Assembly: GCA_965221415.1 (NCBI GenBank) | Contig: OZ244887.1 | Span: 682,001-746,000, forward strand | Length of the DNA: 64,000 nt | Direction: 5' to 3' | Origin: UBA8337 sp965221415 | GTDB taxonomy: Bacteria; Pseudomonadota; Alphaproteobacteria; RS24 | Part shown: piece after piece, positions 25,290 through 34,348 of the stretch | Numbering within the stretch: the stretch's first letter is position 1 | How the letters are laid out: each line of letters opens with the position of its first letter | Program-made: the position numbers and the translations under genes | Notes under the pieces: generated by a model | What the model was told of the DNA's origin: nothing | What the model saw: only the letters and a program-made list of their open reading frames with translations | The model's database searches: none

Positions 25290-26392
25290 GCGAATTCAGC
25301 CAGTATATTTCGACACCAGAAGAAATTATTGAAGATGCCCGTAACGGTAAAATGATTGTGCTTGTCGATGCAGAAGACCGCGAAAATGAGGGCGATTTGA
25401 TTATCCCCGCGCAAATGGCAACGCCGGATGCGGTTAATTTTATGGCGAAGTTTGGCCGTGGCCTGATTTGCCTGACGCTGACCGATGAGCGCGCCGCACA
25501 GCTTGGCCTTGAGCTTATGTCGCAAAATAATCGCTCGCGCCACCAGACCGCGTTTACGGTGTCGATTGAAGCGCGCGAAGGCATCACGACGGGTATTTCA
25601 GCACATGATAGGTCTAAAACCGTGTCGGTGGCTATCGACCCGACCAAGGGAATGCCAGATATTGTATCGCCCGGGCATATTTTTCCACTGGTGGCGCGCG
25701 AAGGCGGCGTGTTGATACGGGCGGGTCATACGGAGGCATCGGTTGATATTTCGCGCCTTGCAGGGCTTTATCCTGCGGGGGTGATTTGCGAGATTATGAA
25801 TGATGACGGCACGATGGCACGCTTGCCCGATTTGGTGCAATTTGCGCAGCTGCATGGGTTGAAACTTGGCACGATTGCCGACCTCATCGCCTATCGTCGC
25901 CGTAAGGATACGTTGGTGCAGCGTATCCATGAGGATGTTTTCAAGCTGGCCAATGGCAGCGAGATGAAAGCGCATATTTATCTCAATACGGTGACGAATG
26001 AAGAGCATATCGCCTTGGTGAAAGGCGATATTAGCGGCTCTAGCCCCGTGCTGACGCGCTTCCATGCAGAAAATCTGGTGGCGGATGTGGCAGGCAGTGG
26101 TATGCCGCGCGCGGGCGTGTTTGAAAAATCGCTTAACATTATCGACGCTGAGGGGCGCGGCGTGATGGTGGTTATTCGCAATACGTCGTCGACCCCTTTT
26201 ACTGATATTATGAACCCGCAAACAGGCGGCGACCCGATGCCGACGCGCTTGCTCGATTATGGTGTCGGGGCGCAGATTGTTGCTGATTTGGGATTGCACC
26301 AGATTGAACTTTTATCCGATACACCGCGCACGGTCGTCGCGTTGGAAGGGTATGATTTAGAAATTGTTGGGCAACGCCCGATTAAACCGTAA
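25286..26392 (+). CDS. ribB: 3,4-dihydroxy-2-butanone-4-phosphate synthase with degenerate GTP cyclohydrolase II domain
   Basis: The 368-residue protein joins two domains. Residues 1 to about 205 are DHBP synthase, with VLVDAEDRENEGDLI, the loop RGLICLTLTD, and GHTEASVDISRLAG; this makes the four-carbon unit for lumazine. The remainder aligns with GTP cyclohydrolase II by position and by features such as LLDYGVGAQIVADLG near the C terminus. It lacks the three zinc-binding cysteines that should follow the VRVHSEC-type box, where it reads VLTRFHAENLVADV. The second domain is therefore probably catalytically dead, as known for other proteobacterial RibB-X proteins. GTP cyclohydrolase II must be encoded elsewhere. 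Confidence 0.92.
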   Translation: MSEFSQYISTPEEIIEDARNGKMIVLVDAEDRENEGDLIIPAQMATPDAVNFMAKFGRGLICLTLTDERAAQLGLELMSQNNRSRHQTAFTVSIEAREGITTGISAHDRSKTVSVAIDPTKGMPDIVSPGHIFPLVAREGGVLIRAGHTEASVDISRLAGLYPAGVICEIMNDDGTMARLPDLVQFAQLHGLKLGTIADLIAYRRRKDTLVQRIHEDVFKLANGSEMKAHIYLNTVTNEEHIALVKGDISGSSPVLTRFHAENLVADVAGSGMPRAGVFEKSLNIIDAEGRGVMVVIRNTSSTPFTDIMNPQTGGDPMPTRLLDYGVGAQIVADLGLHQIELLSDTPRTVVALEGYDLEIVGQRPIKP

Positions 26393-26412
26393 AGATAAGG
26401 TGAGGGTAGCTT

Positions 26413-26841
26413 ATGTCGCAAAAGATTCTGATTGTTGAAGCGCGGTTTTACGAAGATATGGCGGATGCGCTAGCGGAAGGCGCGATAGCTGTTTTAGAAG
26501 CGGCGGGCTGGGACTATGAGCGTGTGGCGGTGCCGGGCGTGTTGGAGGTTCCCGTGGCGATTAAGTATGCCGCTAAAACGAATAAATATGCCGCCTATGT
26601 CGCGCTCGGTGTGGTTATTCGCGGGGAGACGACGCATTATGATATTGTGTGCGGTGAGAGTGCGCGTGGGCTTATGGAATTGGGCATTAAGGATGGTCTG
26701 GCGATTGGCAATGGCATCCAGACGGTCGAAAACGAGGCGCAAGCATGGGCGCGATGCAAAATGTCAGAAAAAGACAAAGGCGGCGGGGCAGCAAAAGCGG
26801 CTTTGGCATTGCAAGATTTAAAAGCAGGGTTTCATGAGTAA
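26413..26841 (+). CDS. ribH: 6,7-dimethyl-8-ribityllumazine synthase RibH
   Basis: RibH condenses the pyrimidine intermediate with dihydroxybutanone phosphate to form the lumazine precursor of riboflavin. The 142-residue protein shows ILIVEARFYEDMADAL at the start, the substrate loop VPGVLEVPVAIKYA, and VALGVVIRGETTHYDIV with the catalytic histidine. It completes the ribD-ribE-ribB-ribH set in this operon. Its end overlaps the nusB start by eight bases. Confidence 0.95.
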   Translation: MSQKILIVEARFYEDMADALAEGAIAVLEAAGWDYERVAVPGVLEVPVAIKYAAKTNKYAAYVALGVVIRGETTHYDIVCGESARGLMELGIKDGLAIGNGIQTVENEAQAWARCKMSEKDKGGGAAKAALALQDLKAGFHE

Positions 26842-27286
26842 TGATACATATGATGCGCGTTCGAGTGCGCGACTATTGGCGGTGCAAGCGCTCTATCAGA
26901 TGGATATTGCGCAGACGCCGCTCGAGGTGATTATTCGCGAGTTTTCCGAGCATCGCTTCGATACCAAGCTTGACGATATCGAATTGCCACTGCCCGATTT
27001 GGCCTATTTTGAGTTTTTGCTGCGGGGCGTGATGGACAATCAGATGGCGATTGACCGCCGCATTGATAAAAATCTTGCGAAGAACTGGCGCTTGTCGCGT
27101 CTCGACAGCACGCTGCGGGCGATTTTGCGCTGCGGGGTGCAAGAGCTTATCAATGCAGAGAAAGTGCCGCGCAGCGTTGTGGTGTCGCAATATGCGGATA
27201 TTGCGCATGCGTTTTTTGATGGGCCAGAAGGGGGCATGGTCAACGCCCTGCTTGACCATGTGAGCCAGAGTGTCACGAAAGCATGA
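26834..27286 (+). CDS. nusB: Transcription antitermination factor NusB
   Basis: NusB binds boxA RNA with NusE (S10) and supports antitermination in rRNA operons. The 150-residue all-helical protein has RSSARLLAVQALYQMDIA near the N terminus, with the arginine-rich RNA-binding helix, and the central LSRLDSTLRAILRCGVQEL. Its location between ribH and thiL is a widespread proteobacterial arrangement. Four bases overlap with thiL. Confidence 0.95.
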   Translation: MSNDTYDARSSARLLAVQALYQMDIAQTPLEVIIREFSEHRFDTKLDDIELPLPDLAYFEFLLRGVMDNQMAIDRRIDKNLAKNWRLSRLDSTLRAILRCGVQELINAEKVPRSVVVSQYADIAHAFFDGPEGGMVNALLDHVSQSVTKA

Positions 27287-28218
27287 GCTGGAACGAGTTC
27301 GACATGATAGACGCATTATTCGCGCCACTAGCGGATAATCCAACGGCGCGGGGTTTACAAGATGATGCGGCGCAATTCCGCCCGCCCGCAGGTTTCGACA
27401 TTGTTATCAGCACGGATGCGTTGGTATCGGGGGTGCATTTTCCCAAAGACGCAGCACCCGAGGTCGTCGCACGACGGGCGGTGGCGTGCAACCTATCTGA
27501 CCTCGCCGCCAAGGGCGCTACCCCATGCGGTTGCTTACTGAATCTGGGGGTGGGCGATGACTGGGATATGGCTTATCTCAGCGCTTTCGCTGCCGCCTTT
27601 GGCGAAAGCCTCGCGCAATCTGGCTTAGAGTTGTGGGGCGGGGACACGGTTTCGTCGCCAACGCCGTTTGTTGCGCTGACGGTGCATGGGATTGTGCCAG
27701 AGGGCAAAATGCTGCTGCGGTCGGGGGCAGAAAGCGGCGATGTTATCTATTTGACCGGCGTGGTTGGCGATGCTTGGCTCGGGCTGCAAGATGGCGCATC
27801 GGCTTATAGCGACCCGCAGCCGCCGTTAAACTTTGGTCAGGGTCTTATCGGTTTAGCAAATGCGGCACTGGATATATCGGATGGGTTGATGGCTGACCTC
27901 GACCATATGTGCCGCGCCAGTCACGTTTCCATGGATATCGAGCTTACCGCCTTGCCATTGTCTTTGCGGGGGCATGAGTTTGTCGCGGGCGGCGGCGATG
28001 TGACTGAGTTGATAAGCGGCGGCGATGATTTGCAAATTGCTTTTGCTGCACCGTCAACGCAGTCGGACGCGCTCCACGCACTGGCGACTGACACGAACAC
28101 GCAAATCACCGCGATTGGTAAGGTTAACGCGGCGCAAGGGGCGGCGTGTCGTGCGGTTTTGCGCGATGAAAATAAATCCGAGGTAAATCTGGCAAAACGC
28201 GGTTATCGGCATTTTTGA
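27283..28218 (+). CDS. thiL: Thiamine-monophosphate kinase ThiL
   Basis: ThiL phosphorylates thiamine monophosphate to thiamine pyrophosphate with ATP. The protein has 311 residues. Family marks are DDAAQFRPP near residue 28, ISTDALVSGVHF with the magnesium-binding aspartate, RRAVACNLSDLAAKGA, WGGDTVSSP, and LDISDGLMADLDHM near residue 200. It is of normal length and is the last gene of the nrdR-rib-nusB-thiL run. Confidence 0.95.
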   Translation: MSWNEFDMIDALFAPLADNPTARGLQDDAAQFRPPAGFDIVISTDALVSGVHFPKDAAPEVVARRAVACNLSDLAAKGATPCGCLLNLGVGDDWDMAYLSAFAAAFGESLAQSGLELWGGDTVSSPTPFVALTVHGIVPEGKMLLRSGAESGDVIYLTGVVGDAWLGLQDGASAYSDPQPPLNFGQGLIGLANAALDISDGLMADLDHMCRASHVSMDIELTALPLSLRGHEFVAGGGDVTELISGGDDLQIAFAAPSTQSDALHALATDTNTQITAIGKVNAAQGAACRAVLRDENKSEVNLAKRGYRHF

Positions 28219-28315
28219 TAATTCTTATGCTTTTTCTTGCGTTGACCCGCGATTTTTGGCATGTTCGCGGCACTTATCAAGGGGAGATGATTCCCGCAAA
28301 CGAAGGGATTAAAAA

Positions 28316-30424
28316 ATGAGCACTTTGATGTGGCTTATCATTGCGTCTGGCTTGCTTGCCATTGTTTATGGCATTTGGGCGGCTCGTAGTATTATGGCGG
28401 CGCATGCTGGAAATGAGCGGATGCAAGAAATTGCATCGGCGATTCAAGAGGGCGCAAGCGCCTATTTAAACCGTCAATATCGCACGATTGCTATGGTTGG
28501 CGTGGCGATTGCGATTTTGGTTTATTTCTTGCTCGGCGCGAAAGTGTCGGCGGGTTTTATCGTCGGGGCAGCTTTGTCTGGCGTGGCGGGTTATGTCGGC
28601 ATGTTGGTGTCGGTACGCGCCAATGTACGCACGACGCAAGCGGCATCTGAAAGTCTAGGGGCAGGGCTATCCATGGCGTTCCGTTCGGGTGCGGTGACGG
28701 GCATGTTGGTGGCAGGACTGGCATTGCTTTCGGTGGCAGTATACTTTGCCATTCTGACGGCGGGTTTTGGCCTCGCACACAATAGCCGCGAAGTCATCGA
28801 CGCGATGGTTGCGTTGGGCTTTGGGGCTTCATTGATTTCAATCTTTGCGCGGCTCGGCGGTGGTATCTTCACCAAAGGGGCTGACGTTGGCGGCGATTTG
28901 GTTGGTAAAGTTGAAGCGGGTATTCCAGAGGATGACCCGCGCAATCCTGCCACCATCGCGGACAATGTGGGCGACAATGTCGGCGACTGCGCTGGCATGG
29001 CGGCTGACTTGTTTGAAACATATGCTGTGACGATTGTCGCGACGATGGTTTTGAGTTCAATCTTTTTCAAGGCTGATGCGTTAATGATGATGTATCCGTT
29101 GGCGATTGGGGCGACATGTATTGTGACATCAATTATCGGCACGTTCTTTGTGCGCCTTGGGTCGAATAACTCCATCATGGGCGCGTTGTATAAAGGCTTT
29201 ATCGCTTCGGCTGTTTTGAGCCTGATTGCGCTGTATTTCGTCACCGATGAGGTGATTGGTCTGGACAGACAGCTCATCGTTGGAGTCCAAAGCTTTGATG
29301 GCATGAGCCTGTATTATTGTGGTGTTTTGGGGCTGGTTATTACGGGCTTCATCATTTGGATTACCGAGTATTATACGGGCGTGAATTATCGTCCTGTGCG
29401 TTCGGTTGCCAAGTCGTCCGAGACGGGTCACGGCACGAATGTTATTCAGGGTCTGGCGGTTTCGATGGAATCAACGGCTTTGCCCGCCATTGTGATTGTT
29501 GTTGGCATTATCGCCACTTACAATCTGGCGGGACTGTTTGGTATTGCGATTGCGGTTAGCACGATGTTGGCTTTGGCTGGCATGGTGGTGGCACTCGATG
29601 CATTTGGTCCAGTGACCGATAATGCAGGGGGCATTGCTGAAATGGCTGAGCTGCCCGAAAGCGTGCGCGACACAACCGACGCGCTCGATGCTGTTGGTAA
29701 CACCACCAAGGCTGTGACCAAGGGCTATGCCATCGGTTCGGCTGGTTTGGGTGCGTTGGTGTTGTTTGCGGCTTACACGCAAGATTTGCGCTACTTCACG
29801 GAGAATGTTGGCCAGTACCCCTATTTTACAGATGTGGTGCCAGACTTCTCTCTGTCCAACCCTTATGTGGTGACGGGACTGTTTATCGGTGGCCTGTTGC
29901 CGTTTCTATTCGGGGCGATGGGCATGATGGCCGTTGGCCGTGCCGGTGGCGCGATTGTTGAAGAAGTGCGTCGTCAGTTCAAAGAAAAGCCGGGGATTAT
30001 GGAAGGCACAGAAAAGCCAGACTATACGGCGGCTGTTGACCTGCTGACCCGTGCGGCGATTAAAGAGATGATTGTCCCGTCTATGTTGCCGGTCTTGTCG
30101 CCGATTGTGTTGTATCTCATCATCGAGCAGGTTGCTGACCGTTCGGCGGCGTTTTCGGCACTGGGAGCGATGCTGATGGGCGTTATCGTGACAGGTCTGT
30201 TTGTCGCGCTGTCGATGACCGCAGGTGGCGGTGCTTGGGATAATGCCAAGAAATACATCGAAGATGGCAATCATGGTGGTAAAGGCTCAGAGGCGCATAA
30301 GGCGGCGATTACGGGCGACACTGTTGGCGACCCGTACAAGGATACGGCGGGACCTGCGGTGAACCCAATGATTAAAATCACCAATATTGTTGCGCTGCTG
30401 ATGCTTGCCGTTCTGGCACATTAA
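28316..30424 (+). CDS. hppA: K+-independent membrane-bound H+-pyrophosphatase HppA
   Basis: HppA hydrolyses pyrophosphate and pumps protons out of the cytoplasm. The 702-residue protein has about 16 membrane segments. The core sequences are DVGGDLVGKVEAGIPEDDPR and NVGDNVGDCAGMAADLFE, and near the C terminus TGDTVGDPYKDTAGPAVNP. The motif GNTTKAVTKGYAIG has lysine at the position that is alanine in potassium-dependent enzymes; by the published rule this is the K+-independent, proton-pumping class. The 97-base leader contains a small GGGGA/TTCCC hairpin before the AAGGGATT ribosome site. A strong terminator follows at once. Confidence 0.96.
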   Translation: MSTLMWLIIASGLLAIVYGIWAARSIMAAHAGNERMQEIASAIQEGASAYLNRQYRTIAMVGVAIAILVYFLLGAKVSAGFIVGAALSGVAGYVGMLVSVRANVRTTQAASESLGAGLSMAFRSGAVTGMLVAGLALLSVAVYFAILTAGFGLAHNSREVIDAMVALGFGASLISIFARLGGGIFTKGADVGGDLVGKVEAGIPEDDPRNPATIADNVGDNVGDCAGMAADLFETYAVTIVATMVLSSIFFKADALMMMYPLAIGATCIVTSIIGTFFVRLGSNNSIMGALYKGFIASAVLSLIALYFVTDEVIGLDRQLIVGVQSFDGMSLYYCGVLGLVITGFIIWITEYYTGVNYRPVRSVAKSSETGHGTNVIQGLAVSMESTALPAIVIVVGIIATYNLAGLFGIAIAVSTMLALAGMVVALDAFGPVTDNAGGIAEMAELPESVRDTTDALDAVGNTTKAVTKGYAIGSAGLGALVLFAAYTQDLRYFTENVGQYPYFTDVVPDFSLSNPYVVTGLFIGGLLPFLFGAMGMMAVGRAGGAIVEEVRRQFKEKPGIMEGTEKPDYTAAVDLLTRAAIKEMIVPSMLPVLSPIVLYLIIEQVADRSAAFSALGAMLMGVIVTGLFVALSMTAGGGAWDNAKKYIEDGNHGGKGSEAHKAAITGDTVGDPYKDTAGPAVNPMIKITNIVALLMLAVLAH

Positions 30425-30444
30425 GCAAACGACGATACAAAGTT

Positions 30445-30479
30445 AAACCTCGGGGCAGCGATGCTCCGAGGTTTTTTTA
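30445..30479 (+). terminator. Rho-independent terminator of hppA
   Basis: A 13-bp stem runs from 30445 to 30457 and pairs with 30462-30474, with one G-T pair and a GCGA tetraloop; seven T residues (30472-30478) follow. This is a textbook intrinsic terminator 20 bases after the hppA stop. Because bamE ends at 30480 on the other strand and the stem starts with AAA, it may also stop bamE transcription. Confidence 0.93.
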
Positions 30480-30938
30480 TTAAAAATCGCTGCTCGGCGC
30501 ACCATCGCTAAACCGACCCAGATTTCCGAAAGCCTGTGCGATAAACGACAGCTCTTGGCCTTGGGTGGCTGTGGTGCGTTCGACAATCGGTATGATAATC
30601 CCGTCCTCAAGACCGTAAACCGCAAAGTCACGAAGTTTTCTGTCAGGGGCAAAATAAATCGCCAGAACCTTGCGCTCGACTTCTTGCGGTGCACGATAGC
30701 TTTCGGTGACGAAGCGCGCCTGAATATAATAATACGCATTATTGTTCAGACTGGTAATCGTCGAGGGCGAACCGAATGTGTCGCGCACGCTGTCCATTGT
30801 TGAAGCGCCTTTTTGTAAAGTCGTCAGCGCGTTTTCGTCAAAAACAAAACCACGATTATCAATCACTGGCGCGCATGCCAAAAGAGTGCTTATGAGAACC
30901 CCAGCTGCTACCAGTTTTACTTGTTCATTTAAGAGCAT
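30480..30938 (-). CDS. bamE: Outer membrane assembly lipoprotein BamE (SmpA/OmlA)
   Basis: BamE is a lipoprotein of the Bam complex that inserts beta-barrel proteins into the outer membrane. The 152-residue protein has a signal peptide ending in LLAC (Cys22), then the SmpA/OmlA domain with LTTLQKGASTMDSVRDTFGSP and YYYIQARFVTESY. The C-terminal 45 residues extend beyond the E. coli protein, as usual in alphaproteobacteria. It diverges from the cytochrome chaperone gene and faces hppA across a shared terminator. Confidence 0.9.
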   Translation of the reverse strand: MLLNEQVKLVAAGVLISTLLACAPVIDNRGFVFDENALTTLQKGASTMDSVRDTFGSPSTITSLNNNAYYYIQARFVTESYRAPQEVERKVLAIYFAPDRKLRDFAVYGLEDGIIIPIVERTTATQGQELSFIAQAFGNLGRFSDGAPSSDF

Positions 30939-31027
30939 GATTTATAACCTATCTCAGATAGCCCGCGCGGGCAAACATGCGTAGCCAATCAGAAGCCTAC
31001 TGGCAACTGAAAAGTAAAGGAAGTTTC

Positions 31028-31597
31028 ATGGGACTGTTTGATTTCCTCTCACGGCGAAAGAAGCCAAACGTAACGCTTGCCTATACCCATATTATGGCGA
31101 AGGCGCGCCAGCCGCATTATTATGGCGTGGGCGGCGTGCCAGATAGCTTTGATGGGCGGTTTGATTTGCTAGCAGTGCATGTGCATTTAGTGTTGCGTCG
31201 GCTGCGTAGCGAAGGCGTGGCACGCGATGATGTCGGCCAAGCTTTCTTTGATTTGTTTTTCCGCGATATGGATCAGTCGATGCGCGAGGCGGGTATCGGC
31301 GACATGGGGGTTGGCAAGAAGATTCGCAAAATGGCGCAGGCATTTTATGGCCGCGCGGCGGCGTATGATGAAGCGATAGGTAAGGCCGCACCTGCCGAAA
31401 ACAATGCAGCGAATGTGGCGGCACTGCAGGCTGTGTTGCTGCGTAATTTATATCCCGAAGCTTCGGATATGGAGGATGATAAGTGCCTTGCCAGTCTGGC
31501 CTCGGATTTGCTTGACTTAGAAGCGGCATTGGCGACGCGCTCGATTGACGATATTCTGACAGGCCGTGCATTTGAGGATGAGGAGCAGCGAAGATGA
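31028..31597 (+). CDS. Ubiquinol-cytochrome c chaperone family protein
   Basis: A 189-residue member of the CBP3/UQCC1 family, which helps assemble cytochrome b of the bc1 complex. The family block HYYGVGGVPDSFDGRFDLLA at about residues 30-49 and FFDLFFRDMDQSMREAGIGDMGVGKK (shown here only in part) are clear. The family is shared by mitochondria and alphaproteobacteria, so it is a useful taxonomic marker. ATG 31028 follows AAAGGAAG; an in-frame ATG 17 codons upstream lacks this signal. It overlaps the DUF177 gene by four bases. Confidence 0.9.
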   Translation: MGLFDFLSRRKKPNVTLAYTHIMAKARQPHYYGVGGVPDSFDGRFDLLAVHVHLVLRRLRSEGVARDDVGQAFFDLFFRDMDQSMREAGIGDMGVGKKIRKMAQAFYGRAAAYDEAIGKAAPAENNAANVAALQAVLLRNLYPEASDMEDDKCLASLASDLLDLEAALATRSIDDILTGRAFEDEEQRR

Positions 31598-32169
31598 GTG
31601 ATGCGATAGATGAATTTAATGTGCCGTTTGGGGCAAGTGAAATGAGTGTGCTGGTGCGCACTGATGACGTGCCGCCATCGGGAAAGACACTGACCCATCG
31701 TGCAGATGATGCTGTTTTGCTGGCTTTGGCGGTGCGGTTTCATGTTGAGGAAGTGGCGGATTTGGGGTTTGAGGCGCAGCTGACCCCGCTTGCCAGAAGC
31801 TGTTTGGTGGCGACGGGTAACATTAGCGGGCGCATCCGCCAGATTTGCGGGGTGACATTAGAGCCGATGTGGACAGAGCTTGACGTGCCGTTCACGATAG
31901 AGTTTCAGCCCGCCGATATGGTTGCGAAATATGTTGTTCCCGAAGATGATTTTGACAGCGATGTGCCAGAGGCCATCGAAAATGGCGAGGCCGATATTGG
32001 CGAAGCGGTGACGCAGATTTTTGCGATGGAAGTGCCGACTTACCCGCGCGCGTCGGGGGTGGAATTTTCTGGCTTTGGTCAAAGCGAGGCTGAAATCGAG
32101 GCCGAAGATAAAGCGCAATCGCCGTTTGCTGCCCTTGCGAAGATGAAGCCAAAAGGGGACGAGGCTTGA
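31594..32169 (+). CDS. DUF177 (YceD-like) protein
   Basis: A 191-residue DUF177 protein. The family core is visible as LTPLARSCLVATGNISGRIRQ with a single conserved cysteine, then VTLEPMWTELDVPFTIEF. The family in E. coli and plants is tied to 23S rRNA and ribosome assembly. The C-terminal part is very acidic. It is coupled to the upstream chaperone gene. rpmF, which follows yceD in gammaproteobacteria, is not here; plsX comes next, as is common in alphaproteobacteria. Confidence 0.88.
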   Translation: MSDAIDEFNVPFGASEMSVLVRTDDVPPSGKTLTHRADDAVLLALAVRFHVEEVADLGFEAQLTPLARSCLVATGNISGRIRQICGVTLEPMWTELDVPFTIEFQPADMVAKYVVPEDDFDSDVPEAIENGEADIGEAVTQIFAMEVPTYPRASGVEFSGFGQSEAEIEAEDKAQSPFAALAKMKPKGDEA

Positions 32170-32233
32170 TAGTTTTATCGAATAGGCTCATAAAACGACA
32201 CAGTGGCTATATGTTGCCACAAGGGGGCTTTGC

Positions 32234-33277
32234 GTGAGTAGAACGATAATTTCCGTTGATGCCATGGGCGGCGACTTCGGGCCAGAAATTACCATTCAAG
32301 GGGTGGCACAGGCGCAAGCAGAGCATCCCCAAATATCGTTTTTGCTGTATGGCGACGAGATGCAAATCAATGCGGCACTCGCAGAACATCCTGCCTTGCA
32401 AGCTGTTTCAAAAGTTATTCATTGCGATATGGCGATATCGATGGACGCAAAGCCGTCGATTGCTCTGCGGCAAGGGCGCAAAGTCTCTAGCATGTGGCAA
32501 GCGATTGACGCGGTAAAACAAAACGAGGCGCACGCGTGTGTATCGGGGGGCAATACGGGTGCGCTGATGGCGATGGCGAAAATTATTCTGCGCACGCTGC
32601 CCGGTATTGAGCGTCCCCCCATGGCGGGGTTATGGCCGACGATAAAGGGTCAAAGCGTGGTGTTGGATGTCGGCGCGAATATTGGCGCGACGGCAGTGCA
32701 ATACGCGCAATTCGCTGTTATGGGCGCGGCCTATGCGCATATTGTGCTTGGGCTATCGAATGCAGAAATCGGCATGTTGAATATTGGTGTCGAGGAGCTG
32801 AAGGGCACGGATGAGGTTCGCGAGGCGGCGGAATTGCTGGTGCGTTCTGATTTGAATTTTAAGGGCTTTGTTGAGGGCGATGGTATTGGTCGCGGTGATG
32901 TTGATGTGATTGTCACGGATGGGTTTACGGGTAATATTGCGTCGAAAACAGCTGAAGGCACGGCGCGTCAAATGGGTGAATATCTGCGCGAGGCGATGAG
33001 CAGTTCGGTTTTGTCGAAAATTGGCTATCTGTTTGCGCGGCGGGCGTTCAGAGAATTGAGCGTGCGTATGGATCCGGGGACGGTGAATGGCGGTATGTTT
33101 TTAGGGCTGAATGGGGTGGTTGTGAAAAGCCATGGCAGTGCTGATGCGAAAAGTTTTGCGACCGCCATGGGTGTGGCGATTGGGGCAGCCGAGGCAGATA
33201 TTATAAATACGATAAGTCATAATATTGAAAAAATGCAGACATTGGTTGATGATATATGGGCGGAGACGCTTGATTAG
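32234..33277 (+). CDS. plsX: Phosphate acyltransferase PlsX
   Basis: PlsX converts acyl-ACP to acyl-phosphate, the acyl donor for the first step of phospholipid synthesis by PlsY. The 347-residue protein opens with ISVDAMGGDFGPEITIQG and includes SGGNTGALMAMAKIILRTL, DVGANIGATAVQYAQFA and IVTDGFTGNIASKT. The start is a GTG at 32234, eight bases after AAGGGGG. The 64-base gap upstream holds a GTGGC/GCCAC hairpin around a TATATG, so a promoter of its own is possible. Confidence 0.95.
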   Translation: MSRTIISVDAMGGDFGPEITIQGVAQAQAEHPQISFLLYGDEMQINAALAEHPALQAVSKVIHCDMAISMDAKPSIALRQGRKVSSMWQAIDAVKQNEAHACVSGGNTGALMAMAKIILRTLPGIERPPMAGLWPTIKGQSVVLDVGANIGATAVQYAQFAVMGAAYAHIVLGLSNAEIGMLNIGVEELKGTDEVREAAELLVRSDLNFKGFVEGDGIGRGDVDVIVTDGFTGNIASKTAEGTARQMGEYLREAMSSSVLSKIGYLFARRAFRELSVRMDPGTVNGGMFLGLNGVVVKSHGSADAKSFATAMGVAIGAAEADIINTISHNIEKMQTLVDDIWAETLD

Positions 33278-33295
33278 GAAATAAAGGGGGACGCG

Positions 33296-34270
33296 ATGTT
33301 CCGTAGAGCAAAAATAACTGGCATTGGGGCGTATCTGCCAAAAGAGATTGTCAGCAATGATGATTTGGCGAAGGTTCTTGATACGAATGATGAGTGGATA
33401 CAGTCGCGCTCGGGCATTAAGGCGCGTCATCGTGCGGCGGAGGGCGAGACGACATCTGACCTCGCATTGCAAGCGGCGCAGGCAGCGATGGCCGATGCGG
33501 GTGTAACGAGCGACGATATCGACCTGATTGTTGTCGCGACCACCACGCCTGATTTAACGCTGCCGGCGACGGCGGCTCTGGTGCAAAAGAAAATGGGTGT
33601 GAAGCATGGCGCGGCGTTTGATGTGCAAGCGGTTTGCTCTGGTTTTGTATATGGGTTGAGTATCGTTAGTGCGATGATGGAGGCGGGGCAGGCGACGCGT
33701 GCTTTGCTGATTGGTGCGGAAACCATCTCGCGGATACTCAATTGGCAAGACCGCAGCACGGCGGTTTTGTTTGGTGATGGGGCAGCCGCCGTTGTGCTTG
33801 AGGCGACCGATATTGAAACGCTTGATGCGCCGCATATTATTGGTTCTTATTTGCGCTCGGATGGCACGGAAGCGGATTTGCTGATGACGACTGGCGGGGT
33901 ATCTGCGACGGGCACGGTCGGGCATATGCTGATGGAGGGACGCGAGGTGTATCGTCACGCGGTGAACAATATTGTTGAGGCGATTGAGGCTTTGCTGGTG
34001 CGTTATGATTTGGCGGTTGATGATATTGACTGGTTTGTGCCGCATCAGGCGAATAAGCGCATCATTGATAGCGTGGGCAAGAAGATTGGATTGCCGCCTG
34101 AAAAGACGGTTATAACGATTGACCAGCACGCGAATACGTCGGCTGCGTCTATTCCGTTGGCGTTGCACCATTTGGTGCAGCAGGGTGAGTTGAAGTCTGG
34201 CGATTTGATTATGCTTGAATCGATGGGGGCTGGGTTAACGTGGGGTGCCAATCTTATCCGATGGGCATAA
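33296..34270 (+). CDS. fabH: 3-oxoacyl-[ACP] synthase III FabH
   Basis: FabH starts fatty-acid chains by condensing acetyl-CoA with malonyl-ACP. The 324-residue thiolase-fold enzyme has the catalytic cysteine in AVCSGFVYGL near residue 114, histidine in FVPHQANKRI near 250, and asparagine in DQHANTSAAS near 280. GIGAYLPKEIVSNDDLA opens the protein. It sits 18 bases after plsX, preceded by GGGGG, as one unit of lipid initiation genes. Confidence 0.96.
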   Translation: MFRRAKITGIGAYLPKEIVSNDDLAKVLDTNDEWIQSRSGIKARHRAAEGETTSDLALQAAQAAMADAGVTSDDIDLIVVATTTPDLTLPATAALVQKKMGVKHGAAFDVQAVCSGFVYGLSIVSAMMEAGQATRALLIGAETISRILNWQDRSTAVLFGDGAAAVVLEATDIETLDAPHIIGSYLRSDGTEADLLMTTGGVSATGTVGHMLMEGREVYRHAVNNIVEAIEALLVRYDLAVDDIDWFVPHQANKRIIDSVGKKIGLPPEKTVITIDQHANTSAASIPLALHHLVQQGELKSGDLIMLESMGAGLTWGANLIRWA

Positions 34271-34348
34271 ATCATTCATTTATCTAACATTTTTGCTTGC
34301 GTGTATATTTTGCCTTGTGCTTATATCTGCTTTGAGGAGAGCGATTAT

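Noticed and set aside
30939..31027. Extra start for the cytochrome chaperone at 30977
   Set aside because: The upstream ATG lacks a ribosome site; ATG 31028 follows AAAGGAAG and matches the family start.
32170..32233. Missing rpmF between the DUF177 gene and plsX
   Set aside because: There is no room for it in 64 bases, but in alphaproteobacteria rpmF usually lies elsewhere, so this is not unusual.
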